Assembly (NCBI GenBank): GCA_965644295.1
Contig: CBFFRP010000241.1
Location: 62,001-126,000 of the forward strand
Direction of reading: 5' to 3'
Origin: Paraphysomonas bandaiensis
Lineage: Eukaryota; Chrysophyceae
Length of the DNA: 64,000 nt
In this document: positions 1 to 10,685 of the stretch, one piece after another
How positions within the stretch are numbered: the stretch's first letter is position 1
How the letters are laid out: every line of letters starts with the position of its first letter
The notes under the pieces: generated by a model
What the model was told of the DNA's origin: nothing
What the model saw: only the letters and a program-made list of their open reading frames with translations
Databases searched by the model: none
Translations under genes and position numbers: made by a program

Positions 1-2797
1 TAGATTTCAGAGCCTCGTCTTCGGACCGAACAAGCTCCTGAAGCTCCTCAAGGGAGAGCGCCTTGCCCGCCTGTGTAGCACCGGCAGGTCTGGCTGACGC
101 TGATGCGGAAGAGTCGTCTTCAATAGTAGAGACAGAAGCAGAAGTGGTAGAGGCAGAAGGTTCCTCAACATCTACAGGAGTACTGGTGAATTTGGGAGCT
201 GCTGCAGGAGATCTTGTCGCACGAGTGAACACAACAAATCCAACGACAGCAACGGCGGCTACAAGAGCAGCGTATCCAGCGAAGGCAACATAGGAAACAT
301 AATCAACCGACTCCTTAGAAGTTGATTCATAGTCTGTTGCAGAAGTGTCAGCGAAGTTAGTAACCATATCAGGCTTATCCATGGTAACCATATTGACTTC
401 CTTGGATCCAGAAATTTTCAAACCTACAAAGGAGACCGATGTCACACTGTGAAGTCCAGAATTAGTTTCCTCGCTCTGAAGAGATCCCAAAACTGCGGTA
501 ATCTTCTCCTGAAAGGTAGAGGTTATCTGAGCTTCGAATGCTTCCAATTGTTCAGCATCGGCGAAGTCAATACCAGTCGCCTTAGAACTAACACCCACAG
601 AGAGAGTAACCCAAGTACCACTACCCTGGGTTACTGCCTTTGTAACCTTAACATTTTCAGCAGACACGAAAGAAATAGCATCAGCTATGGCCTGGGCAAA
701 GTGGCCTTCCTCAACATTTCCGAAAGATGAAGATAACCCGATAATGTGCAAGTCTACTGAAAAGTATTCAACGATGTCAACAACATTAGCACAGTAGCCA
801 TCAGCGTTCGTAGTCGAAAGGATCTCGCAGTTTCCATTCTCAACTCGGAAGATCATTTGGGAAGCAGCTGCGATAGAGTTGACAGCCTTGCAATAGGTGA
901 AGGTGTGAGTATCAGAGTAAGGGGAGAGAGCGCCACCAACACGGAGAATATAATCACCATCAGGATAATCTTCCCAGCACTGCTTGCCAGTGAGCTCTCC
1001 TGGACACAGAGTACCAACTGATAGCAGTCGGTGTGCTTTGGAATCGGAGATATAGTAGCTGGTTCCCTTGTGCTGAGTGTCAAACCACACCTCGCCACTG
1101 GTCTCTAAGGTCAACCACTGCCATGTGAGATCAACATCAGTATCCAAAGTAGGTGCAGGAGAGATGGTCGGGGCCACGGTAGAGTCCTTGCCTTTAAGGG
1201 CACGAGTGGCAGTTGGTCTGCTCGGACAAGTTTTACAAGTGATGTTAGAGGGAAGAGTGTGCGCAACTTTGCGGTGAGTAAATTCGGCATTCTCAACGTC
1301 CCAATGAAAGTCAATCTCAGTGTCCCAGTTGCCAGTGTACCAGACACCAGTCTTCTCCTCATACACACGCCATACGATTTCCCAGAAAAACTTGGCCTTA
1401 ACAGCATCAGGAACAGAAAACTTGTAGAGACCACCATCACTCCTATCAGTAGGACAGTAGCGGAACTGAGTAGGATTATAATAATCGCATCGAACGCCAA
1501 AGTAGTCTTTTTCACCTCCAGGCACATCGACAGTAAGCTGCGCAGTATCCCAGCCGTCACCAAAGTGGTCCTCAATTGAAACAATTAGACAGTCCCACGA
1601 AGAGGCCTCGGTATAGAATTTATAGGCATCATCAGTGGATGTTAGTATGGTAGCACCATTGAGGTCAACACCATAAAGCTCGGTACCATCGACGGAAATC
1701 GTCTGCTGCAAAGACCACTTGCCGTAGACTTGTTCCCTCTCAAACACAAACAACTCAATATCAGCATTTCCAACAACCATTCTGTCACCCTCAAGAGACA
1801 AGTAGTTGCCGAAGTTATCATCTGCTGTCGGAGTCGGGGCCCAGAGAACTTGCTGAACAGACCACTGGACAGGAACAGGTTTGCCTTTAGGTTTCAAATT
1901 AAACCTAGCGGTATTGGGGTAAAATACAGACACGGATCCCGCTGCGGTAGCAGAGTTGTCATAATCAGCATCAGCTGCACCAATAACAATGGTCTCGTCG
2001 TACAAGTCCGCATCAGTCATGTTACTGGAGACAGCCAGCACCTGAAGGTGGTCCCAATCTTTACCCTTTTCCCTGAAAACGGCAACATTCCTTGACGAAG
2101 CAAGCTCACTGATGTCGTCACCGACATCTGCGATCAGAGTATTGCCTGAGATCTCGACATCTTGCTCACCCAATCTGAAATAGTCAGTAGAAGAAGTGGT
2201 CATAGAACTTGTTTGTCTCCAATTGTAAGCGTCAGGAGTAGAAGGCTCGTAGATGTAAACAGTTCCACCGCCGTGATGAGTACCATTGCAGTTCTTGCAT
2301 CCAACAGCTAGTCGACGAATGTTTTCGCGGTCAACATCAAGAGCTCTTCCGAAGTCAGATCGCTCATTGAACTCAGCAGGGGGAGTCAAAGTCTGACTCA
2401 ATGACCACCTGTTAAACTCACCACGATAGATGTATACGCTACCAGCATCAACAGTTGCTCCAGTAAGATCAACTTCACCAACAAAGAGCATGTTTCCGGT
2501 CACATGATCGCCTCTGAGCTGATGAGAGATTCCATAACCATTTGCAGCAGAGATACTAGCAGGGGATTCAATGGCACCGATAATGTCTGATGATACATCA
2601 TACGCTCCATCTTCAGTTTGAAAGTAATGGAAGTCAATGTCAGCGCCATCAAGATGAGTGACAGCAGCGAGCCCACGAACTTTATTCATTTGACTCATTC
2701 CAGCAGCTGTAGCCCCTTCAGCAGCAAATTCAAAGGTCCCTTCCACTAATGTGGACGACAATAATAGCGCAGAAGCACTGATAGCAGATTTCATCAT
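1..2797 (-). CDS. FG-GAP (integrin-alpha-like) type I membrane protein, 3' end outside window
   Basis: One open frame of 932 codons runs from the ATG at 2797 to the window edge without a stop and, as far as seen, without an intron. The first 20 residues (MMKSAISASALLLSS...) form a signal peptide. The next ~550 residues contain repeated blades with motifs such as SVYIYRGEFNRWSLSQTL and GKWSLQQTI, typical of FG-GAP beta-propellers. A central segment carries an FGDGWDTA motif, seen in surface proteins of stramenopiles and other protists. Near the end a single hydrophobic span (YVAFAGYAALVAAVAVVGFV) is followed by a Ser/Thr/Glu-rich tail, read as cytosolic. Likely a cell-surface adhesion or signalling protein; the ligand is unknown. 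The architecture is seen in the sequence, the role is inference. Confidence 0.85.
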   Translation of the reverse strand, partial: MMKSAISASALLLSSTLVEGTFEFAAEGATAAGMSQMNKVRGLAAVTHLDGADIDFHYFQTEDGAYDVSSDIIGAIESPASISAANGYGISHQLRGDHVTGNMLFVGEVDLTGATVDAGSVYIYRGEFNRWSLSQTLTPPAEFNERSDFGRALDVDRENIRRLAVGCKNCNGTHHGGGTVYIYEPSTPDAYNWRQTSSMTTSSTDYFRLGEQDVEISGNTLIADVGDDISELASSRNVAVFREKGKDWDHLQVLAVSSNMTDADLYDETIVIGAADADYDNSATAAGSVSVFYPNTARFNLKPKGKPVPVQWSVQQVLWAPTPTADDNFGNYLSLEGDRMVVGNADIELFVFEREQVYGKWSLQQTISVDGTELYGVDLNGATILTSTDDAYKFYTEASSWDCLIVSIEDHFGDGWDTAQLTVDVPGGEKDYFGVRCDYYNPTQFRYCPTDRSDGGLYKFSVPDAVKAKFFWEIVWRVYEEKTGVWYTGNWDTEIDFHWDVENAEFTHRKVAHTLPSNITCKTCPSRPTATRALKGKDSTVAPTISPAPTLDTDVDLTWQWLTLETSGEVWFDTQHKGTSYYISDSKAHRLLSVGTLCPGELTGKQCWEDYPDGDYILRVGGALSPYSDTHTFTYCKAVNSIAAASQMIFRVENGNCEILSTTNADGYCANVVDIVEYFSVDLHIIGLSSSFGNVEEGHFAQAIADAISFVSAENVKVTKAVTQGSGTWVTLSVGVSSKATGIDFADAEQLEAFEAQITSTFQEKITAVLGSLQSEETNSGLHSVTSVSFVGLKISGSKEVNMVTMDKPDMVTNFADTSATDYESTSKESVDYVSYVAFAGYAALVAAVAVVGFVVFTRATRSPAAAPKFTSTPVDVEEPSASTTSASVSTIEDDSSASASARPAGATQAGKALSLEELQELVRSEDEALKS

Positions 2798-4368
2798 GTA
2801 CTTATATATATACAAGTACTAGATCTCAACTCTTAAGATTATGACTATGAATGAGACTTATACATACACAAACTCCCACATCTAAAAATTTTAGGGGTGG
2901 TGTGGATACCCCCCCCATACATACACCCTCGACCCCTAAAAACATTCATAGATGGATTGAATTTCCGTCATCTATCTATTATATATCTTGAATAGATTTT
3001 CAGTTTGGGTTTTGTAGTTTTTCGATGGAAAATAGAGGAAATATTGATGGAAATATTAGAAAATTCAAATTTTGTTACTTATTTATGTTATCTTTAAAGG
3101 GTTTTTCAGTTTTTTTTTGTAGTTTTTACGTTGTAACTATATGAAATCGTCTGTTTTACATATATACCCCCGGACCCCCCTACAACTTCAGAATTCCATT
3201 CAGATGTCCATGCAATCTTCAAGAGTCCTTTCAGTCTTTCAGTTTGTCCATGCAATCTTTAAGAGTCTTTCAGTTTGTTAATATAGATGGATATCTTCTA
3301 TAGATATCGGCAGTTTATGCATACATCTTTGGAGGTTGTGAAGCTAGAGGATACAACACAACTATGCATATAAAGAGTGAGATATAGTGATGGGAACCTC
3401 TCTGAAGCGTTATAACAACCAAAGCAAGCCTTAGAGAACTCTACTGTACTCAGTAGAGGACGTGACACTAGATTATGTCCCTCGATATGTTCATAGTCGC
3501 GTACTGTACTACGGAAGGGTTTCAACGTGATTCTCCACATCCACAGGGATACGGCGTGTAATACATTCATTACAGGTCAAGTTTGACAGCACTATCCATC
3601 GAAATGGATTAGATTGATGGTCTACTGTGACTGACACTCGTATACTCTACATGTTATAGTCGGGTAATGATAGGATTAGTAATAGGTATGCAGCTTCTAT
3701 TTCAGGTTCTATGAAACAATGATATAAAGAGAGATAAACCTCAATGAAAGGACGACAATCACAATGCCTAGTCGGAAGAAATTGTAATAGACACTATAAC
3801 AGCGGCACATACATTAGGGCTACTTGGCTGCAGTCAACGATATTACTACGTAAATGAAAGACACTAATAAAACTAAAGAAAAATATAAATATACAAATTT
3901 GATGTGAAATTTGATCATCTTATCTTGACCAATGCATCGTATTACATTATACCAGATGACTAAAACCCAGAAACACCAAGAATATTCTTATTTCTTTCCA
4001 TTTTCTTCTAAATTACTATGGAACTTTGATTATTATAGATCACATTGTGGAAGATGCTAGGTTATTCTATATGAGTTTTCAATTATTGTGTTCTCTTTAC
4101 GCCACATGTCATACCCATAATCGCATGCATCCCAACATATCAATGTAATGATGAATCCCTAAGCCCTTGATTGATACATATTGCCCCATTCCGAGAGCAC
4201 ACCCTAGTGAAGTGCTAGTGTTGACTAGTGACTAGGCTAAGTAACGTATAGATTGCTTATAAAATCTCAGCGTATTCTTTGAGTGTCGACACCAAGCAAG
4301 CTCTACCTAGATCTACACTATACTTGCTAGTGTATATGTGCTTACGTGAACCCCCTCACATACTAGGA
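2798..4368. other. Intergenic, no gene supported
   Basis: AT-rich spacer upstream of the FG-GAP gene. The first 150 bases probably hold its promoter and contain runs of Cs plus a short inverted TTTTAGGGGT/ACCCCTAAAA pair around 2890-2942. A 15-base direct repeat (TGTCCATGCAATCTT) occurs near 3206 and 3246. The only longer open frame (3298-3570, minus) has no recognisable motif and is not annotated. Confidence 0.6.
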
Positions 4369-4845
4369 AATTGAAAGTCTTATTATTAGCAGTGGGCGTT
4401 AAAAACCTACACCAACTTAATAGCTAGATGAATGCTAGACAAACTAGTTAGACCTCTACCTCTAACTAATCAGTACACACCTTTTTTATCCTACTATTTA
4501 ACGCTACGGAAACTGCTTGTGCGTCGCCGCAAGCACCAAGGTGCTACCACTTCCTTAAGGTGAACATCCCGGATGATGCTTGACTTCAGCAGGCAGCCCA
4601 ATACCCCGGTTATCCTTCAGGTGGGCCCTGTCCCGGATGCCTGTTTATTCGTCAGGGCCCAAAGACATCTATACAAGTGACACTTATTGGTGTCCCTTGT
4701 ACCACACAAACATTCGGCTATGAGTGGGCAGAAGAATATCTGCTGACTATGTTTACGGCTCAGGTTAGTTTCCCGGAGAAATATCTCCGGTACTTATCCC
4801 CCAGAGCACCATGAAAAGGTGCGAGTCCGACTTTGTTGAGGGCGC
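4369..4845 (+). repeat. Structured dispersed repeat, copy A
   Basis: About 480 bp shared with copy B near 60.1 kb and partly with copies near 12.4, 20.5 and 59.6 kb. It starts with GAAAGTCTTATTATTAGCA and contains a conserved core GCTTGTGCGTCGCCGCAAGC. Several stems can be drawn directly: GGGCCCTG/CAGGGCCC, TACAAG..GACAC/GTGTC..CTTGTA, CCGGAGA/TCTCCGG and GCACC/GGTGC. A GGTGCGAGTCC near the 3' end matches a Pol III B box at 10 of 11 positions. No protein is encoded. It could be a SINE-like or other RNA-derived element. Confidence 0.7.
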
Positions 4846-5456
4846 ATTCTAGGGAAGGGGAGAGCGGCCAATATCATACCACACCTATACTGAGTCATGC
4901 ATGGTCACGAGAAGATCCGCGTAATCTTTGTTAGGTAAAGGGAAGGTACGAAGGTATGCGAATTACATATATATAAATCCCGCCTAATCTTAGCAAAGGT
5001 GGAGCGCAACAGAGTCTGCGTGTGATCTATGTGGTAAGCTACGTTGGTACACGGGTAGTCGGGTGGTATACCAGCGAGCCTACACTATGGCCACGCCATC
5101 GGAATGGGACATATACACATAATACATATATACTAACTAAAAAGCTTTTGGTAAAATAAGCAGTGGCTACTATATGCTATAAATTGCATACACAAGATAC
5201 CAGTATCTTGAAAATTTCAATACGCTCTCTAACCTCTAACCGGCCGAATAATACATAAACCAATAGCACAATATGAACATACTAATCAGAAAAATGCAAC
5301 TCGATGTATTGTTCTTGTTCCTTAGCCCTACTGTAGAGGCATACTATGAGGTGCTGATGCCACAGCCTAACATACCACATGGTCCGCAAATTTATTTAGG
5401 GTATTCTTATTTATTATATGAATTTCACCTTTCAGCAAGATTGAATGTTCTCACAA
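4846..5456. other. Intergenic, nothing recognised
   Basis: Spacer between repeat copy A and the 3' end of the FKBP gene. I see no gene, RNA or mobile-element signal. Confidence 0.5.
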
Positions 5457-6076
5457 CTACAGGTCATTCTCGGATGCAACAGCAGCTTTGAATGCTTCCC
5501 GCGCCTCAGATACAGGCTTACCACCTTGCTTGACCTTATGAATCTCTATTTCGAAAACCAAGGGTGTGTAAGGTGGTATGCGAGGAGGACTGCCACGCTC
5601 GCCATAAGCTAGGTCGTAAGGAATGTAGAGCTTCCACTTGTCGCCCTCGCCCATTAACTGCATTGCTTCTGTCCATCCCTGTAATATAGTAACATTAAAA
5701 AATCACAGTTATGGAATATAGCCAGACCTTAATCACTTGATTAGGGGCAAAAGAAGTTGTTCCTTGATCAAATCCTTTCCCATCGCGAAAAGTTCCTTTG
5801 TAAGTCACTTCACAAGTGTCAGATACACGTGGAGACTTTGCATTCGGGTCAGTCCCCTGGATAGAGACCGTTACATAACAAAAGTACACATCAATACTAC
5901 CAAACCTCTTTCAAAATCTCAACAAGCATGCCTGATTTGAGTGTTATAACTCCAGGTTCTTTGGATTTCTCATCTAAGAATTTCTTTCCGGTGCGCTTGT
6001 AGTACTTGTTCATATCAGCCGATGAGATTGCAAGCAATGCAAGCGTCAGTACGAAGATAAGGAGAGATTTTGTCAT
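5457..6076 (-). CDS. FKBP-type peptidyl-prolyl isomerase, secretory pathway
   Basis: Three exons (6076-5906, 5856-5728, 5678-5457) separated by two 49-bp introns of phase 0 with GT...CAG borders; 173 aa. A signal peptide (MTKSLLIFVLTLALLAISSA) precedes a single FKBP domain. Pocket residues are visible: FDQG, VIKGW, YDLAYGERG and LVFEIEI, so the prolyl cis-trans isomerase site looks complete. The protein ends in ENDL, which resembles KDEL-type ER retrieval signals, suggesting a luminal ER foldase like FKBP2/FKBP14. A (TATG)n array begins about 105 bp upstream of the start codon. Function is well supported by motifs; ER retention is inferred from the tail. Confidence 0.93.
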
Positions 6077-6178
6077 TTCACCAGTTTTGTCTGTTAAAAG
6101 TTAATAGGAAAATATCTCTTGGGTGATGAGATCCATTGCTGCAACCCACACCCAGATTCCAGAAGCAACACCACAGCA

Positions 6179-6765
6179 ATGTATGTATGTATGTATGTAT
6201 GTATGTATGTATGTATGTATGTATGTATGTATGTATGTATGTATGTATGTATGTATGTATGTATGTATGTATGTATGTATGTATGTATGTATGTATGTAT
6301 GTATGTATGTATGTATGTATGTATGTATGTATGTATGTATGTATGTATGTATGTATGTATGTATGTATGTATGTATGTATGTATGTATGTATGTATGTAT
6401 GTATGTATGTATGTATGTATGTATGTATGTATGTATGTATGTATGTATGTATGTATGTATGTATGTATGTATGTATGTATGTATGTATGTATGTATGTAT
6501 GTATGTATGTATGTATGTATGTATGTATGTATGTATGTATGTATGTATGTATGTATGTATGTATGTATGTATGTATGTATGTATGTATGTATGTATGTAT
6601 GTATGAATGTATGTATGTATGTATGTATGTATGTATGTATGTATGTATGTATGTATGTATGTATGTATGTATGTATGTATGTATGTATGTATGTATGTAT
6701 GTATGTATGTATGTATGTATGTATGTATGTATGTATGTATGTATGTATGAATGTATGTATGTATG

Positions 6766-6797
<32 letters not shown>

Positions 6798-6866
6798 TGT
6801 ATGTATGTATGTATGTATGTATGTATGTATGTATGTATGTAGTATGTGTGTATGTATGTATGTATG

Positions 6867-6897
<31 letters not shown>

Positions 6898-6914
6898 GTA
6901 TGTATGTATGTATG

Positions 6915-6945
<31 letters not shown>

Positions 6946-6977
6946 GTATGTATGTATGTATGTATGTATATGTATAC
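6179..6977. repeat. (TATG)n microsatellite, ~800 bp
   Basis: Nearly perfect tetranucleotide array with a few point changes (GAATG at two places, short TATATG and GTGTG breaks toward the right end). It lies just upstream of the FKBP start and ends about 60 bp before the Tc1-type transposon. Long MYVC/IHTY frames on both strands are artefacts. Confidence 0.98.
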
Positions 6978-7039
6978 ATGGGTCTGACTTCAGGATATTT
7001 CCAAGATATGTTCTACACAAGTCCTCTATACCATACATA

Positions 7040-7238
7040 TTGTGAGGGAGAGCGGGTGTGAAAAAAACTTTTTTTTCTCTCTTCTTCAATCTTCTTTGAT
7101 CGCGATTACAAAACTTGCTCACCTACATTAAACAGTACCATAAACCCACAATTACCCATGATAAGCACTGCAAATCAAGGTGATTTCTTCTACAATGTGT
7201 TGAAGCAACCTTCTCTCACATGTTTGTCATTCGCAGCA
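7040..7238 (+). repeat. Left terminal inverted repeat of the Tc1-type element
   Basis: 199 bp matching 10497-10299 in reverse complement with very few differences (one G/A change is visible near the inner end). The inner end TTCGCAGCA resembles a 3' splice site or transcription-start leader shared by both genes of the element. Confidence 0.92.
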
Positions 7239-8910
7239 TGTCATCAGACAGCCAAAACTCTGAAATAGAAGAAGGTCTGTGGGTGCGAGTAAAAATTGTC
7301 GCTTTGACTAAATTTCGAGAGGAAGCACAGGCATTCTCTGTAAATCGGTCCGAGTTAACTTCTTCGACAGACCAATTAACGATTTGGGTGAGAATTACTG
7401 CAATTACTGTTAAAGATGTTTTAATATAACATTGTTTTTAGATTCCAGGAGGTAATCTTTTTGAAGACGATAGTAATATCTGGCGTGTCAAAGGTCATGC
7501 ATTCTTGCATGCACTCGTTGAGGGCGTAGCGAGGCAAGCGTATAATCAAAAGTTATTGCCACCACTATCAGACTTCAACGACCAACTCAGGATAGACTTC
7601 AGCAGAGGTATTACTGTTCGAACTGCAACAAGTTCTGGTATCATTGGTAATTTCCACATGATCCCTCCCGATGGAGAATTGGACATACTAGACGCCAGAC
7701 AGATCACGATAGGAAGTGTTGTCGGGAAAACGCTTCCCACTATGTGGTGATTGCTGGTGTCCCGTTCCAAAATTGCCCAGACGATGTGATACTACAGAGA
7801 CAGCTCAGCTTTGTTGATTCTTCCCTTGCGCTTGTTAAACATAAACAGAATGATCTTCCCCTCTGTAAATACATGCACTCAAAATATTTCAAAGTTGGCC
7901 TGAATCATCGTCCAGGAAATGATATGAACACGTACTGGTCACCGGCAATGAAAGAAGCCATGACCGAGTGCAGTGAAGAGGGTCAAAGACTCTTCGAGCT
8001 TAATCCTCCAAAAAGTATGCAAAGTGGTATCCGTAAGCAGAGAGGATTTGGTCACGGTGGTCAATCAGGTCTTAAGCTTTCAACCGCCAGTGAACATGAT
8101 GCGGCGGACACATCGAGTCATTTGGAAGCACAAAGGAATCGCTTGCATATCGAGCGATGTCGTGCCAAAGCTTGGAGCAAGAAAGATTTGATTTCTGATA
8201 GCAAATTGAAAGATCTACTCGAGCTTCCCGAGGGCAAGAAAGTAAAGAGCTACTCGCAGTTAAGAACATACTTATGTGAATACTTTAGTACCCTAGAAGG
8301 TGAAGAACGTGCAGCTGAAGACCCGTTGGAGTATGACCCGACACTCGATACATGGGTTCTCAAGTTGGATTGGATGGGTCAAGGCTTCCCAAAATATAGT
8401 GACCTCAAGGGGGGTAATAAGCCAATACCTGCAGCCCGTGAAAATATCATATTCTCGTCGGTTCGAATAGGACCACACCCGCCACCACCACCGCCCCCTG
8501 CTCTACCAGCTCCTCCAGGTGTTCCAGCACAAGGTTGGCCTATCCCAATTGGTGTTCCCCCTGCTGGAAGTAGTGGCCCTTCTTTTGGTGTCCCTTTTCC
8601 CCTTCCACCAGACTGTGGACCATCGCCCTACGGGGTATACCCCCCTCCTATTTATCCAACTGGGGGTTTTCCTTTTCAGCAGCAGCTTCCTCCGTATTAC
8701 CCACAGGGATCTGCTCCTCGGCATTATCCGCATCACATGCTGTATGGCTACCCGCCAGAAAATTACCACGGCCACAGGGATTTTGATTATGCATCGCGTT
8801 ATCGCCAACAGCGATTTGCCTGGGGAGAAGGAATGCGAAAGGATGAGAGGGGTGAGTGGATAGCATATGAGGCCGAGTATGAAATTCCTTATCCTGCCGA
8901 CCCTTACTAA
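7238..8910 (+). CDS. Passenger gene of unknown function inside the Tc1-type element
   Basis: Three exons fit: 7238-7387, 7442-7646 and 7703-8910, with GT-AG introns of 54 and 56 bp; 520 aa. An in-frame ATG at 7220 lies inside the inverted repeat; 7238 is chosen because it sits at the repeat's inner border. I do not recognise the family. Residues 1-170 look globular, and a charged middle (around RCRAKAWSKKDLISDSKLKD) is followed by a conserved-looking segment ending in LDWMGQGFPKYSDL. The last ~150 residues are very rich in Pro, Gly and Tyr (PPPPPPPALPAPPGVPAQG), as in disordered RNA-binding or condensate-forming tails. It could be an accessory transposition factor, a captured host gene or cargo. 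The second intron position is inferred from reading-frame continuity only. Confidence 0.7.
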
Positions 8911-9256
8911 ATAGAACAGATTGCAGTCAATCGTTATCTGCCGGGTCTCATTTATTTTTTATTTCGAATCTTGGTAATTTTTGGATGAATTTAACACATT
9001 CGAATCGAAATTTAGGTTTAGACTCACAAACCGATTTTCTTTTTTCTTCTTAGTATGCAACTGTATGAACTGATATTTTAAATTCTCCACAAACTTTTCA
9101 AAATTTTGTTTTTTTGATTTATTAATATTACTTGAATCTATTGCGTATAATTAATCATATTCTATCACGAAGTAGTAGCAAGCATATCACATTCAATCAT
9201 CAGTACATCTATATTAGTAACTAGTGAGTAGAGTATAGAGTATAATCTGCAAATGA
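8911..9256. other. Spacer between the convergent genes of the Tc1-type element
   Basis: About 345 bp of AT-rich sequence between the two stop codons. It presumably holds both 3' ends. No hairpin or other gene is evident. Confidence 0.6.
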
Positions 9257-10288
9257 TCAATAGTTACAGGCTTCGCACTGTTCTTTCCAAGTAACGGTAA
9301 TATCCACTCGATTGAATAAATTGCACGCAGTTTCGGCAGTACAGCATGACCACAAAGCTTCATGTAGTTGAGCTGCAAGTGGTTTATATGCGTACATAAT
9401 TCCCCACTTCTTTCTAATGTGCGCTTTGGCAAGATGGAATACGGGTTCAATTGGTGAAAAATCATAAGAATAAGGGGGGAGAAACACAACCATCACGCCG
9501 AATTCTGCACACATATTATAAATATCTATCTTCACGTGCGTCGAAGCATTATCCATGAGCAGCACACTGCGATCCCCAGGAAAAGGGTTCATGTGGGGAA
9601 AGATGTCATGTTCTAGGGCATCTAGAAATGTCTTATGATCAACATTTTCTTCGTGTACAGTAACAGCAAAAACTCCTTCGATAGACATTGCAGCAATGGC
9701 ACAACAACTAACTTGGGGATTGAAGTGGCCTATAACATCACCACTCACGAAGGCAGGGTAGCCATGTGGTGAACGCCCATATCGGCGTAGAACTTCTGCC
9801 GGCTTGAGATGTGATTCGTCCACAACAGCATAGCAGCGAGCTGGAATTTCATCCAATGATCGGGCCAAATTATTCTTATAGTAACGCCTCAAGCCCTCAT
9901 TTCTGTTGTGGGAAATTCTTTGACAAACTTTTACGGTATAGCCCTCAGTGTTCATGGCATGCTTCATTTGGTGCTCCAAGTACGCCACGCCGTACACATT
10001 AAAAACCTTTTCGCATAATTCTTCGTTGGAATAAGTTGAATTTTCTGCCAGCAACTCTTTAACAAAATTGATATGCTCGAGTGAAATGACAGTGTGGTGC
10101 GAATGGTGTGAAGACTCTGGTTTAACTGATCCAGTGTCCAGATATTTGTCCAACCACCTTCTAACTGTGCTTTGGGACACATCGTATTTCTCGTATATAT
10201 GATCTAGTGATGCGGCCACAGAATTTGTGATTTCCAGAGAGTGATCAAACACATCCAAAATTAAAAGACGGAAAGCCTCGGAATACAT
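9257..10288 (-). CDS. Tc1/mariner (IS630-like, DD34E) transposase
   Basis: Single exon, 343 aa. The N-terminal ~110 residues form a helix-turn-helix region (YEKYDVSQSTVRRWLDKYL). The DDE catalytic domain shows D in VVDESH, D in LLMDNASTH and E in YDFSPIEPVFH. The second and third acidic residues are separated by 34 residues, the Tc1 spacing. The GGSPHGYP-like segment (GRSPHGYPAF) and FLPPYSYDFSPIE are family hallmarks. It starts 11 bp inside the right inverted repeat. It would cut and paste the surrounding element at TA sites. No disruption is seen, so it may be active. Confidence 0.95.
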   Translation of the reverse strand: MYSEAFRLLILDVFDHSLEITNSVAASLDHIYEKYDVSQSTVRRWLDKYLDTGSVKPESSHHSHHTVISLEHINFVKELLAENSTYSNEELCEKVFNVYGVAYLEHQMKHAMNTEGYTVKVCQRISHNRNEGLRRYYKNNLARSLDEIPARCYAVVDESHLKPAEVLRRYGRSPHGYPAFVSGDVIGHFNPQVSCCAIAAMSIEGVFAVTVHEENVDHKTFLDALEHDIFPHMNPFPGDRSVLLMDNASTHVKIDIYNMCAEFGVMVVFLPPYSYDFSPIEPVFHLAKAHIRKKWGIMYAYKPLAAQLHEALWSCCTAETACNLFNRVDITVTWKEQCEACNY

Positions 10289-10298
10289 GTAAATATGG

Positions 10299-10497
10299 TG
10301 CTGCGAATGATAAACATGTGAGAGAAGGTTGCTTCAACACATTGTAGAAGAAATCACCTTGATTTGCAGTGCTTATCATGGGTAATTGTGGGTTTATGGT
10401 ACTGTTTAATGTAGGTGAGCAAGTTTTGTAATCGCGATCAAAGAAGATTGAAGAAGAGAGAAAAAAAAGTTTTTTTCACACCCGCTCTCCCTCACAA
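10299..10497 (-). repeat. Right terminal inverted repeat of the Tc1-type element
   Basis: Reverse complement of 7040-7238. It abuts a TA target duplication at 10498-10499. Confidence 0.92.
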
Positions 10498-10685
10498 TAC
10501 ACTACAGAGTAGCTGGCCCATCATGAGGAAGTATCTATGCACTTTCCTCCACAATGTCCTAATATCCGCCATCATATTCTTCTATGTAGGATATGCAGCA
10601 GTATTCGACAGACATACACACAGTAGTATCAGCACACACATCTCTCATACTTATAAGCAACCATCCAGATATACATACCCACACC

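Larger units (their letters stand above)
7040..10497. mobile_element. Complete Tc1/mariner-type DNA transposon with passenger gene
   Basis: A 3,458-bp element bounded by TA dinucleotides (7038-7039 and 10498-10499), beginning TTGTGAGGGAGAGCGGG and ending with its reverse complement. Inverted repeats are 199 bp and almost identical. It encodes a DD34E transposase on the minus strand and a three-exon gene of unknown function on the plus strand, converging toward the middle. Each gene starts at or just inside the inner end of one inverted repeat, so both repeats probably act as promoter and leader. The near-identity of the repeats and the intact transposase frame suggest a recent insertion. Confidence 0.9.

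Noticed and set aside
63-2095. Several plus-strand frames opposite the FG-GAP gene
   Set aside because: Antisense shadows of a continuous 932-codon coding frame with a signal peptide and membrane span.
3298-3570. 90-codon minus-strand frame
   Set aside because: No motif, no neighbour support and low-complexity surroundings; likely chance.
4743-4835. tRNA-like fold in the structured repeat
   Set aside because: A B-box-like sequence is present, but the arms next to it do not form a proper T stem and no anticodon arm fits. Kept only as a hint for Pol III origin.
6094-7122. Long open frames rich in IHTY or MYVC repeats on both strands (also in the 29.4, 33.2, 38.3 and 53.4 kb arrays)
   Set aside because: They are the translation of a 4-bp satellite that lacks stop codons in any frame. 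No conserved flanking domain is attached to them.
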